Of a stretch of 28,662 bases of DNA, positions 8,291-16,151 are shown piece by piece (positions within the stretch are counted from its first letter, which is position 1; each line of letters starts with the position of its first letter). Made by a program: the position numbers and the translations under genes. The DNA comes from Candidatus Egaibacter danicus (lineage in GTDB: Bacteria; Pseudomonadota; Gammaproteobacteria; Burkholderiales; Burkholderiaceae): the NCBI GenBank assembly GCA_011391115.1, contig JAABRC010000002.1:1-28662 (forward strand), in the 5' to 3' direction. The notes under the pieces are model-generated. The model had not been told where the DNA came from. It saw only the letters and a program-made list of their open reading frames with translations, and searched no databases.

Positions 8291-9180
8291 TTGGAGAGCC
8301 TTTTCATCATGAAATACACCAGTGGCAATACAACTGGCAGAGCTACGACAATGGAAGCCATCGCCACGTCGAGCTGGTCCAGCCGCAAGTACCGGATACC
8401 CAATGTCGCCAGAACGTGGGTCAGGTCGGCTGGGCCGCCACCCGTGAGCAAATAGACACTGTTGAAGTCACCCAGGGTCCAGATCATCGACAGAATGGTC
8501 GAGCTGATAAACAGCGTCTTCATCGACGGCCAGGTAATGAAGCGGAATTTTTGCCAGGTGCTCGCGCCATCGACGGCGGCGGCTTCGTATTGCTCAGCCG
8601 GAATTCCCATACGCCCGGCAACCAGGATTAATGTCCAGAATGGAAGTGACTTCCAGACATGCATCAACATTGAAAGCGACAATGCCAGCGTCGGATCATT
8701 GAGCCAATTGGGACCGTCCAGGCCCGTCAATTTGAAAATCAACTGGTTGATGACACCCCACTCGGGATTCAGCATGAAGCGAACGGACAAAATGGTCGGA
8801 ATAGACGGTACGGCCCAGGGAAGGATAAACAGTACCGACAGGATTTTGATCCACCAACGGGTTTGCACAAAAAAGCCGGAGAGAAACAGGGCAATTGCCA
8901 TCTTCAGATTGATGGCGACAACCAGGAAAATGACCGTGTTGACCGCACTTCTGAAGAAGATTGGATCGGCGAAAAGTTTGGCATAACTCGCCGGCTCACG
9001 CGCCAGCCAGAGGCCGTAGGTCACGGGGAAAAGCACCAGAACCACAAAGACCAAAACATAGGGCAGCACAAATACCCTACCCCAAAACTCCCATTGGGAA
9101 ACGGTGCTGGTCGAGCGTCCAGAAGCGGACAGTAAAGCCGATCGTGCCGGCGTTACAGAGGGGGCATCAGCCTGGTTCAT
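8287..9180 (-). CDS. Sugar ABC transporter permease (MalF type)
   Basis: A 297-aa inner-membrane permease. After a hydrophilic cytoplasmic N-terminus of about 35 residues there are about six transmembrane stretches, the first being VFVLPYVLVFVVLVLFP. The EAA motif is YEAAAVDGASTWQKFRFITWPS. ATG 9180 (MNQADAPS) is preferred to the in-frame TTG two codons earlier; the ribosome binding site is weak in either case. The gene follows the binding-protein gene after a 99-bp gap containing a strong hairpin, which is the usual place for differential expression of binding protein over membrane subunits. Confidence 0.92.
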   Translation of the reverse strand: MNQADAPSVTPARSALLSASGRSTSTVSQWEFWGRVFVLPYVLVFVVLVLFPVTYGLWLAREPASYAKLFADPIFFRSAVNTVIFLVVAINLKMAIALFLSGFFVQTRWWIKILSVLFILPWAVPSIPTILSVRFMLNPEWGVINQLIFKLTGLDGPNWLNDPTLALSLSMLMHVWKSLPFWTLILVAGRMGIPAEQYEAAAVDGASTWQKFRFITWPSMKTLFISSTILSMIWTLGDFNSVYLLTGGGPADLTHVLATLGIRYLRLDQLDVAMASIVVALPVVLPLVYFMMKRLSK

Positions 9181-9201
9181 AAACAACTCAGTAAAAACAG
9201 T

Positions 9202-9230
9202 GGCGGCTGCAGCTACTCGCCGCAGCCGCC
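9202..9230 (-). promoter_or_regulatory. Intercistronic hairpin between binding-protein and permease genes
   Basis: Perfect 9-bp inverted arms GGCGGCTGC (9202-9210) and GCAGCCGCC (9222-9230) flank an 11-nt loop. On the transcribed (minus) strand the stem is followed by ACTGTTTTTAC, a short T run. It can act as an mRNA-stabilising 3' structure for the binding-protein message or as a leaky terminator lowering permease expression, as known for malE-malF type operons. The structure is seen; the role is inferred. Confidence 0.65.
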
Positions 9231-9279
9231 GTCTTGCTTTCCGGTTAAACCGAAATCTGGAGATTGGTTACACAACAAG

Positions 9280-10656
9280 TCAGTTGGCAACGACCTTGAT
9301 ACGCGCAATCATTTCATCAACGGCCTTGTCCACAGGCACTTTTTCAGACAACACCCGGTTAGCTGCTTTGGCCCAGACATTCTCATTGTTCAACACGGTG
9401 AACTTGTAATTCTGTGTGAATTCAAATGGATTGGTCCCGTTCATGAACTGGTTGTATACCGCGATGCGATGCGCGTCGCTTTGCCAGAACTTGCTTTGCT
9501 GGGCAGCTTTTGTGACCGGGAACCAGCGCCCAAGAGAGCCTTCCACATACGGGGTCAGGTTGGCTTCATCCAGCAGGAAGGCGACGAACTTTTTGGCGCC
9601 TTCCTTGTTTTTCGCATCCTTGAAGATGACCCCGGTCTTGACGGCTGCGCGATATACCATCTTGCTACCATCGGGCTTGTTGGGGAATCCCGCCGTCGCG
9701 ATCTTCTGCTCGTAGTTTGCCTTCGCGATGGCACGCTGGTCAGCCGTAAGCGTCTGATTGTTCATGTCGTCGAGCCATTTGGCTGCGATGGATATCGTGG
9801 CGTTGTGCGTCAGAACGGTCGTCTTGTTGTGAAAGGCAACGTTGTTGTCAGGATCTTGCCAGTTGGTGCTGGAGGGCGGTGTGCAACCGCGGCTGTATAT
9901 GTTGGTGTAGTCAGTTACGGCCCTGATCAAACCGGCACGCACCTCCGGGTCATCCACGTTCAGCTTGCCGGAGACACTCAACAGCTTGACGTTGTGAGCG
10001 TCCATAAACGTCAGGAACGAGAAGAATGAATCACTGGAGTTAACGCCAAGAGGTTGGCCAATGCCAAAGGTCCGGTTGCCCGACTTCTGCCGGTGGGCAG
10101 GCTGAACCTTATCGCACCAAAAATCCCAATAGCCTTTCCAGTCCTTTGGGATGTCAGACTCCTTGAATCCGGCTTCAGCCAGCATGTCTTTCCAATACTG
10201 GATGTGCATGGTCTGCTGCTTGATCGGGTAAGCGTAATAGGCGCGCTTTTGCGTTGCATTGTTATAAAGGAACGTGGTCGACAGTGCCCTGGGTTCAAAC
10301 TTGGCATTAATCGGATCAATGATGCTGGTGACGTCTTCGAGCTTGCCGTCATAAGCCCATTTCGCGGTTACCTGAAAATCGTAAACGTCACCATAGGCCA
10401 CATCCGGAGGATTCCCTGCGTCCAGAGCTGCGACCGACTTTGGAATCATTTCCTGAGGCGCATAAAGTGACAGGTCAACCTTGATTTTCGGATTTTTGGC
10501 CTCAAACTTTTTGATGGCCGCAAACAGGGCATCATCTTCTGCTTTGTAAAAGCCCTTGCCCCACCAGACGGTGAGTTTTTCCTGGGCAACTGCATGGCCG
10601 GACGCCAGCAGGGCGGTTGTCATGAATGCTGCAGTAGCTGCTAACTTGAACTTCAT
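9280..10656 (-). CDS. Extracellular sugar-binding protein of ABC transporter
   Basis: A 458-aa periplasmic binding protein. An N-terminal signal peptide is clear: MKFK, a hydrophobic core to about residue 22, and a likely AVA cleavage site just before QEKLTVWWG. The mature part begins with the family 1 (MalE-like) strand KLTVWWGKGFYKAEDDALFAAIKKFEAKNPKIKVD, and carries the typical WYF-rich body (YYAYPIKQQTMHIQYWKDMLAEAGF). It should deliver a sugar or sugar acid to the permeases downstream. The ATG has AGGAGA upstream. It follows the GntR gene by 67 bp, so it may have an extra promoter, but none is obvious. Substrate: aldonate or keto-aldonate by context only. Confidence 0.92.
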   Translation of the reverse strand: MKFKLAATAAFMTTALLASGHAVAQEKLTVWWGKGFYKAEDDALFAAIKKFEAKNPKIKVDLSLYAPQEMIPKSVAALDAGNPPDVAYGDVYDFQVTAKWAYDGKLEDVTSIIDPINAKFEPRALSTTFLYNNATQKRAYYAYPIKQQTMHIQYWKDMLAEAGFKESDIPKDWKGYWDFWCDKVQPAHRQKSGNRTFGIGQPLGVNSSDSFFSFLTFMDAHNVKLLSVSGKLNVDDPEVRAGLIRAVTDYTNIYSRGCTPPSSTNWQDPDNNVAFHNKTTVLTHNATISIAAKWLDDMNNQTLTADQRAIAKANYEQKIATAGFPNKPDGSKMVYRAAVKTGVIFKDAKNKEGAKKFVAFLLDEANLTPYVEGSLGRWFPVTKAAQQSKFWQSDAHRIAVYNQFMNGTNPFEFTQNYKFTVLNNENVWAKAANRVLSEKVPVDKAVDEMIARIKVVAN

Positions 10657-10723
10657 CAGAGTGTCTCCTTTTGTGGTGGTTGGGTGAATCGGGAAAATGA
10701 GTGTCTTGGGTTTTGATTACGCG

Positions 10724-11467
10724 TCAAGCTGTTTTCAGCATAGGCGCGGGGCGGTTGAGGCGTGGCAGCATGCGTCTGGAATTCAGCACCAGCTCAATGT
10801 CTTCGTGAGCACCGTCTATGAGAACAAGACAGGCCCGCTCCGCTCGGGTGCCGTTTTGCGCTATCACAGCATCGATCACCGCGCGGTGTAATGGCAGCGA
10901 AAGCCTGGGACCATCCTTTTTGATGGTGGAAATTTCGAAACTGGTTCGTAGCAGGGCAGAAAGCGCCTTGCTCATCTGGACCAGCATGCGATTGTGAGAA
11001 GCGCGCAGCAGGCCCTGGTGAAAGCGCAGGTCGTACTTCACGTAATCCCCACCCTCTTCTACAGCGTGTTTCATGCCGGTGAAGGCGTCTTCAATGTCGG
11101 TGATGTCTGTTTCAGTTGCACGCTCGGCAGCCAGTTTGACGGCGGCGGGTTCAACTACCCTACGCAGTTCCTGTAGATCGCGGATAAAACTGGGTGTCAA
11201 TCCGGATTTGGATTGCCAGGCAATCACGTCAGGATCAAACCAATTCCATTGTTCGCTGGGCAACACCCTGGTTCCTACCTTGGGGCCAGTTTGAATCAGC
11301 CCTTTGGCCACCAGTGATTTGATGGACTCACGGACAACCGTGCGGCTGACACCCAATTCTTCGCAAAGCAAAGGTTCTGCCGGCAGTGAGCCACCAGCGC
11401 CAAAGCGACCAGCCACAATGGCCTCGCCCAGATAGTCGACCGTATTGCCGTGGACATTTTTGATCAT
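10724..11467 (-). CDS. GntR family transcriptional regulator with FCD domain
   Basis: A 247-aa FadR-subfamily regulator. The winged HTH covers residues 8-75 (LGEAIVAGRFGAGGSLPAE, LLCEELGVSRTVVRESIKSL). The FCD effector domain follows, with LQELRRVVEPAAVKLAAERA and the metal-binding-like DLRFHQGLLRASHNRML. Such proteins commonly respond to gluconate, galactonate or related acids. Its ATG overlaps the stop of the upstream 2-hydroxyacid dehydrogenase by four bases (ATGA), so the two are co-translated. It is the obvious local candidate to control the divergent promoters at 12418-12568. Not the same protein as the regulator at 153-869. Confidence 0.9.
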   Translation of the reverse strand: MIKNVHGNTVDYLGEAIVAGRFGAGGSLPAEPLLCEELGVSRTVVRESIKSLVAKGLIQTGPKVGTRVLPSEQWNWFDPDVIAWQSKSGLTPSFIRDLQELRRVVEPAAVKLAAERATETDITDIEDAFTGMKHAVEEGGDYVKYDLRFHQGLLRASHNRMLVQMSKALSALLRTSFEISTIKKDGPRLSLPLHRAVIDAVIAQNGTRAERACLVLIDGAHEDIELVLNSRRMLPRLNRPAPMLKTA

Positions 11468-12417
11468 GTCGCCACAGGGGTGAGCAAGGGGCGGCCCGTA
11501 AAGTGGGCTTGCAGATTGCCGAAAGCCAGGTCAGCCATGGCCCGACGGGTCTCCCATGTTCCACTGGCCATGTGCGGCGTAAGTACGACGTTTTCATGGG
11601 TGCGCAGCTCTTCGGGCACGTTGGGCTCGTCCTCGAATACATCCAGCGCCGCGCCGGCGATCAGGTTGTGTTGCATGGCGTGAACCAGTGCCGCCTGATC
11701 TACCACGGAGCCACGGGCCACGTTAATCAGGAAGCCTTCCGGTCCGAGAGCAGTCAATACGCCGGCGTTGATCAATCCGCGTGTGCCTGCCCCTCCGGGC
11801 GTAATAACCAACAAGAAATCGACTTCTGCAGCCAACGCCTGGGCGTTGGGATAGTACGTGTAGCTGGACTCGGATTTTTTGTGACGGGTAGTGTACGACA
11901 CCGACATGCCAAAGCCTTCGGCCCGTCGGGCAATTGCTTGTCCAATGCGGCCCAGCCCCACCAGACCCAGACGAGCACCACTAACTTTGCGCGTGAGCGG
12001 TAGCGGACCTTTGACCCATGAATTGGCGCGTACAAATTTGTCGGCCTGTGGAATCCGGCGCGCGATTGACAACAGCAATGCCATGCCCAGATCGGCGACG
12101 TCATCGGTAAGGACATCAGGCGTGTTGGTGACGGGAATGCTTCGTGCGTGAGCGGCTCCTACGTCGACACCGTCATAACCAACGCCGAAGACCGAAATGA
12201 TTTCAAGCGACGGCAACTGGCCAATCAGTGCTGCTGGAACCTTGGATTCGCCATTCGCCGCAATTGCCCGTATTCGTGGAGCGGCAGCCGCAAAACGTGC
12301 CGCATCGTTGATGTGGATCCGGTCATGCACAACAAACGCCTCATGCAATGCCTCCATGTAGGGCGGCCATAAATTGGCCACTACCAGGATTTCGGGTTTG
12401 GACAAACTCTTCTCCAT
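11464..12417 (-). CDS. D-isomer-specific 2-hydroxyacid dehydrogenase (2-ketogluconate/hydroxypyruvate reductase type)
   Basis: A 317-aa NAD(P)H-dependent reductase. The nucleotide-binding loop GLVGLGRIGQ is at 151-160, and the catalytic residues fit R235 (NVARGS), E264 (FEDEP) and H282 (LTPHMASGT). A basic residue after the second Rossmann strand (TTRHKK, near 176-181) suggests NADPH preference. This subfamily reduces glyoxylate, hydroxypyruvate or 2-keto-D-gluconate; a 2-ketogluconate reductase would yield gluconate, feeding the gluconokinase in the same run. It is the first gene of the minus-strand series and diverges from the IlvD/Edd dehydratase. Substrate is inferred from context. Confidence 0.88.
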   Translation of the reverse strand: MEKSLSKPEILVVANLWPPYMEALHEAFVVHDRIHINDAARFAAAAPRIRAIAANGESKVPAALIGQLPSLEIISVFGVGYDGVDVGAAHARSIPVTNTPDVLTDDVADLGMALLLSIARRIPQADKFVRANSWVKGPLPLTRKVSGARLGLVGLGRIGQAIARRAEGFGMSVSYTTRHKKSESSYTYYPNAQALAAEVDFLLVITPGGAGTRGLINAGVLTALGPEGFLINVARGSVVDQAALVHAMQHNLIAGAALDVFEDEPNVPEELRTHENVVLTPHMASGTWETRRAMADLAFGNLQAHFTGRPLLTPVAT

Positions 12418-12568
12418 TCAAGCGTTTTGTTCGAACTGATATGCGTTGTGGCGGTGGACGGGTCGATGAAATGACAAGACAAGATCTTTGTTTGATGTTT
12501 ATCATATGATGATTGAGTGACTTAGACTTTGGGGTAAACCCTGTTTATCAACGACGTACCATCCAGCC
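12418..12568. promoter_or_regulatory. Divergent promoter region with ATCATATGAT palindrome
   Basis: This 151-bp gap separates the 2-hydroxyacid dehydrogenase and the IlvD/Edd dehydratase. A perfect 10-bp palindrome ATCATATGAT lies at 12501-12510 in an AT-rich patch (12488-12514), compatible with an operator for the GntR regulator encoded at 10724-11467 and containing TATGAT -10-like hexamers on both strands. No -35 at ideal spacing was found, so promoter positions are not assigned. The palindrome is seen; regulation is inferred. Confidence 0.5.
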
Positions 12569-14305
12569 ATGACACAAGCCCCCAAGAAAAAACCTGAAGA
12601 ACTTCGGAGCCAGCAATGGTTTGGCCGGCAGGACCGAGATGGTTTTGCCTATCGCAGCTGGGTGAAAGGCAAGGGGGTGCCGCATGACCAGTTTGACGGT
12701 CGGCCGGTAATCGGCATCTGCAACACTTTCAGTGAGTTGACGCCCTGCAACAGCCACTTCCGCACGATTGCCGAGCAGGTGAAGATTGGCGTGTACGAGG
12801 CAGGTGGGTTTCCGCTTGAATTTCCAGTGATGTCGCTGGGCGAAACCTTGCTGCGTCCCACGGCTATGCTCTATCGCAATCTCGCGAGCATGGATGTGGA
12901 AGAAAGCATTCGTGGCAATCCCATTGATGGGGTGGTACTGTTGATGGGATGCGACAAGACAACACCGTCGCTGGTCATGGGTGCTGCCAGCGTGGATCTG
13001 CCAACGGTGGGTGTCAGTGGCGGTCCCATGCTGAGCGGCAAATGGCGAGGGCAAGAGCTGGGGTCTGGAACAGGCGTATGGAGTATGAGTGAGCAGGTTC
13101 GCGCTGGCACGTTGAAGCTGGCGGACTTTTTTGAAGCCGAGAGTTGTATGCATCGCAGCCATGGGCACTGCATGACCATGGGAACGGCTTCGACGATGGC
13201 GAGCATGGTGGAGGCACTGGGTATCGGTTTGCCCGGCAATGCTGCTTATCCCGCTGTGGATGGACGACGTAACGTACTGGCGCGCATGGCCGGCCGGCGA
13301 GCGGTCGAGATGGTACACGAGGACCTCATCCTGTCGAAAATTCTTACCCGCGAGGCGTTCGAGAACGCGATAAAGACCCTTGCGGCGATTGGTGGATCGA
13401 CCAACGCGGTGATTCACCTGATCGCCATGGCGGGTCGCATAGGTGTGAAGCTGACGATTGATGACTTTGACCGTCTGGCCGGTGAATTACCCTGCCTGGT
13501 CAACTTGCAGCCATCTGGCAAATTTCTGATGGAAGACTTTTGCTACGCCGGCGGATTGCCGGCCGTGATGAAGGAGATAGCCCAGCATCTGCATACCGGC
13601 GCAATTACGGCAAATGGTTTGACCGTGGGTGAGAACATCGCGGATGCACAAAACTACAACACCGAGGTGATCATGCCACTAGCTACTCCATTTAAGGAGA
13701 AGGCTGGCATCGCAATCCTGCGTGGCAATCTCTCACCTCGCGGGGCTGTGATCAAGCCCAGCGCGGCAACACCTGCGCTGATGGTTCACACTGGCCGGGC
13801 CGTGGTGTTCGAAAACATTGAAGACTTCCACGAGCGAATCGATGACGAGTCACTGGATGTGGATGAAACCTGTGTGCTGGTTCTGAAGAATTGCGGACCC
13901 AAAGGGTATCCAGGCATGGCCGAGGTGGGCAACATGCCGCTGCCCCCCAAAGTGCTGCGCAAAGGCATTACTGACATGGTGCGAATCAGTGATGCACGTA
14001 TGAGCGGAACGGCCTATGGAACGGTCGTACTTCACACTGCGCCGGAGGCGGCCGCTGGCGGTCCGCTGGCTGTGGTGCGAAATGGCGATCTGATCGAACT
14101 CAACGTGCCCCAGCGACGGCTGCACCTGCACATCAGTGATGAGGAACTAGCGCGACGGCTTTCTGATTGGGTTGCCCCACCGCCGCCGCTGGGTTCCGGC
14201 TACTGGAAACTGTACGTCGATCATGTTCTGCAAGCCGATGAAGGGGTTGACCTTGATTTTCTGGTGGGCAAGCGTGGGGCCTTTGTGCCACGAGACAACC
14301 ATTGA
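12569..14305 (+). CDS. IlvD/Edd family dehydratase, probable aldonate (L-arabonate/xylonate/gluconate) dehydratase
   Basis: A 578-aa iron-sulfur dehydratase. Residues C60, C128 (MGCDKTTP) and C201 (GHCMTMGTAST) match the cluster ligands known in L-arabinonate dehydratase; K130 matches the carbamylated lysine next to the metal, and the catalytic serine lies in ARMSGTAYG near 479. KNCGPKGYPGM at 440-450 is a family signature. Length and N-terminus (LRSQQWFG) fit the sugar-acid branch rather than IlvD or 6-phosphogluconate dehydratase. It converts an aldonate to its 2-keto-3-deoxy acid. It diverges from the idonate/gluconate operon, so gluconate or a pentonate are both plausible substrates. Confidence 0.88.
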   Translation: MTQAPKKKPEELRSQQWFGRQDRDGFAYRSWVKGKGVPHDQFDGRPVIGICNTFSELTPCNSHFRTIAEQVKIGVYEAGGFPLEFPVMSLGETLLRPTAMLYRNLASMDVEESIRGNPIDGVVLLMGCDKTTPSLVMGAASVDLPTVGVSGGPMLSGKWRGQELGSGTGVWSMSEQVRAGTLKLADFFEAESCMHRSHGHCMTMGTASTMASMVEALGIGLPGNAAYPAVDGRRNVLARMAGRRAVEMVHEDLILSKILTREAFENAIKTLAAIGGSTNAVIHLIAMAGRIGVKLTIDDFDRLAGELPCLVNLQPSGKFLMEDFCYAGGLPAVMKEIAQHLHTGAITANGLTVGENIADAQNYNTEVIMPLATPFKEKAGIAILRGNLSPRGAVIKPSAATPALMVHTGRAVVFENIEDFHERIDDESLDVDETCVLVLKNCGPKGYPGMAEVGNMPLPPKVLRKGITDMVRISDARMSGTAYGTVVLHTAPEAAAGGPLAVVRNGDLIELNVPQRRLHLHISDEELARRLSDWVAPPPPLGSGYWKLYVDHVLQADEGVDLDFLVGKRGAFVPRDNH

Positions 14306-14321
14306 ACCTGAAGCAGGGTGT

Positions 14322-15179
14322 TCAAGCTGGTTCGATGTCAATTGTCAATTCAGGTATGAAGAACCCCTGCTCTCCCTTTCGGGAATACCCCAGCGGATTC
14401 GCAACTACCCGACAACCGCTCTTCACGTAATCGCTGGGTGCGTGCAAATGTCCGTGCAGCCAGAACTGCGCGAGAGGCAGTAAATCATCCAGGCGATTGC
14501 AAAACCCGGCCGTTCCCGGTGTCAGGCCATAGCGGGGGTCAGCGCTTTGCAGGCTGGGGGCAAAGTGTGTGATGACAACGGTCGTTCCATCAAAGGGCTC
14601 ACGCAGGGTTTTCCTCAGCCACTGCTGGCAGTCAAGAGACTGTTCCCGCACCAGTTCAGCCAGCATCATTTCACCACGTCGGGTGGTTCCGGTTTTCCGC
14701 AGATAGTAGTTGGCCGCCCGATAGGCTTTTTCGCGTGATCTAAGCAGACTCGTCATCGAATCATTGCCCTCGGATGGTTGCAATGACAGGGCGTCAAAAT
14801 CGCTCCACAAAGTTGTTCCCGCAAACCGTATTGGTCGTTTGGCAGCCGTCTTGCCAGCGAACAGGAGGTCCAGCGTGACTACCTCGCGTTCCAGCCAGAT
14901 GATCCCAAGTCTCGTGCAGGTCTCACGCAACCGTGCATGAGTGGCATCAAAGTCCAGCAGATCGTACTCGTGATTGCCCGGCACAAAAAGGACGGGAGTA
15001 GGCCAGCCCTGCAGGGGCGAAAAACGGTTCAATCCAAAATCAGAGTCTGTCAACAGAGAGCCCGCCTGGTAGGAGCCGATATCCCCGGCCAGCACCAAGA
15101 GATCCGCACCCGGCGCCGGCCGCGCAATCCATTGTGGATGCGCTTCGAGGTGCAAGTCAGACAGAAGCTGGATTTTCAT
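14322..15179 (-). CDS. Metallophosphoesterase
   Basis: A 285-aa calcineurin-type phosphoesterase. The metal-ligand motifs are all present: DLHLE near residue 8, LAGDIG near 31, GNHEY near 68, ITHFAP in the last third and HGHLHAPSDY near the end. Such proteins hydrolyse phosphomono- or diesters; the substrate is not predictable. It is downstream of the DapA-family gene by 24 bp on the same strand, so it may be transcribed with the hydroxyproline cluster, though nothing in that pathway needs it. It converges on the IlvD/Edd gene with only 16 bp between stops and no recognisable terminator. Confidence 0.88.
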   Translation of the reverse strand: MKIQLLSDLHLEAHPQWIARPAPGADLLVLAGDIGSYQAGSLLTDSDFGLNRFSPLQGWPTPVLFVPGNHEYDLLDFDATHARLRETCTRLGIIWLEREVVTLDLLFAGKTAAKRPIRFAGTTLWSDFDALSLQPSEGNDSMTSLLRSREKAYRAANYYLRKTGTTRRGEMMLAELVREQSLDCQQWLRKTLREPFDGTTVVITHFAPSLQSADPRYGLTPGTAGFCNRLDDLLPLAQFWLHGHLHAPSDYVKSGCRVVANPLGYSRKGEQGFFIPELTIDIEPA

Positions 15180-15203
15180 GCCGCCATTGTGATGGACGGC
15201 ACT

Positions 15204-16109
15204 TTAAAGTTTTGGCAGGTTGGCGAGCGCCTTATCAATTACCGTGTTGGCTGCTGCCAGTTCATCACCCTGCAATGCCAGCCGGGGTCCGCGAACGCGC
15301 GTGTTGCCATGCCCAACGCGCTCCTGGACCAGTTTGATGAGTTGCACAAATTTCGGAACCGTATCCAGGCGTAGCAATGGCAGGAACCACGCGTAAAGGC
15401 GTGAAGCCTCGTCCCACTTGCCTTGCTGGCACAGGCTGACCAGTTTTACTGTTTCTACCGGAAATGCATTGACCAGACCCGCAACCCAGAATTGTGCGCC
15501 CGCAGCAAAGCCCTCCACCAACGCATCGTCCATGCCGACACCAAGCGCCAGCCGGTTTCCCATCAAGACTTTTAGAGCCGTGATTCGGCGCACGTCAGCG
15601 GATGACTCTTTGACCGCAGCGAGATTGGCGTGCTCTCCCGCCAATTCCGCGATGTGAGCTGGAAGGAAGTCAGTTTTGTAGGCGGGTGGGTTGTTGTAAA
15701 GAATGCAGGGCAGCTTGGTGGCGTTCAACACGGCGGCCACGTGGGCCTTCATTTCGCGCCAGTCTGTCGAATACACGTAAGGCGGCAACACCATCAAGCC
15801 GCGCGCGCCAGCACCCTCAAATGCGCGTGCAAGTTCGACAGCCTCATGTGTTGACAGGGCCGTCACGCCAGGAATGACAGGGCCGCTAATGGCTTTGACG
15901 CAGGTAGCGGTAACAGCCACTTTCTCGGCAAAACTCAGGGTGGCAGCCTCACCCAGCGAGCCGCACGGAATGAGTCCTGCGCAGCCAGCATTGATCTGCC
16001 ACTGAGCATGCTCGGCCAGGAAGCCATGATCAACACTCAAGTCGGCACTGAAAGGGGTGGTAATAGCGGGGAATGTGCCGCGAAATTCAACGGTCCGGGA
16101 ATTGCTCAT
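15204..16109 (-). CDS. lhpC: DapA-family lyase, probable 1-pyrroline-4-hydroxy-2-carboxylate deaminase
   Basis: A 301-aa class I aldolase-fold protein. The Schiff-base lysine is K167 (AAVKESS), the active-site tyrosine Y138 (LYNNP) and the carboxylate-binding loop GSLGE at 50-54. In hydroxyproline clusters this family deaminates and dehydrates 1-pyrroline-4-hydroxy-2-carboxylate to 2-oxoglutarate semialdehyde. The context (epimerase, three dehydrogenase subunits upstream on the same strand) makes that role most likely, over dihydrodipicolinate synthase or keto-deoxy-sugar-acid dehydratase. GGAG lies five bases before the ATG. The semialdehyde dehydrogenase needed for the next step is not in the window. 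Confidence 0.84.
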   Translation of the reverse strand: MSNSRTVEFRGTFPAITTPFSADLSVDHGFLAEHAQWQINAGCAGLIPCGSLGEAATLSFAEKVAVTATCVKAISGPVIPGVTALSTHEAVELARAFEGAGARGLMVLPPYVYSTDWREMKAHVAAVLNATKLPCILYNNPPAYKTDFLPAHIAELAGEHANLAAVKESSADVRRITALKVLMGNRLALGVGMDDALVEGFAAGAQFWVAGLVNAFPVETVKLVSLCQQGKWDEASRLYAWFLPLLRLDTVPKFVQLIKLVQERVGHGNTRVRGPRLALQGDELAAANTVIDKALANLPKL

Positions 16110-16151
16110 GGAGTCTCCAGTAGAAAAAATGATTGGTGGTGAGGTGAGAAA

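Noticed and set aside
12548..13417. 289-codon open frame on the minus strand inside the dehydratase gene
   Set aside because: Antisense to the Fe-S dehydratase, whose ligands and active-site residues are intact.
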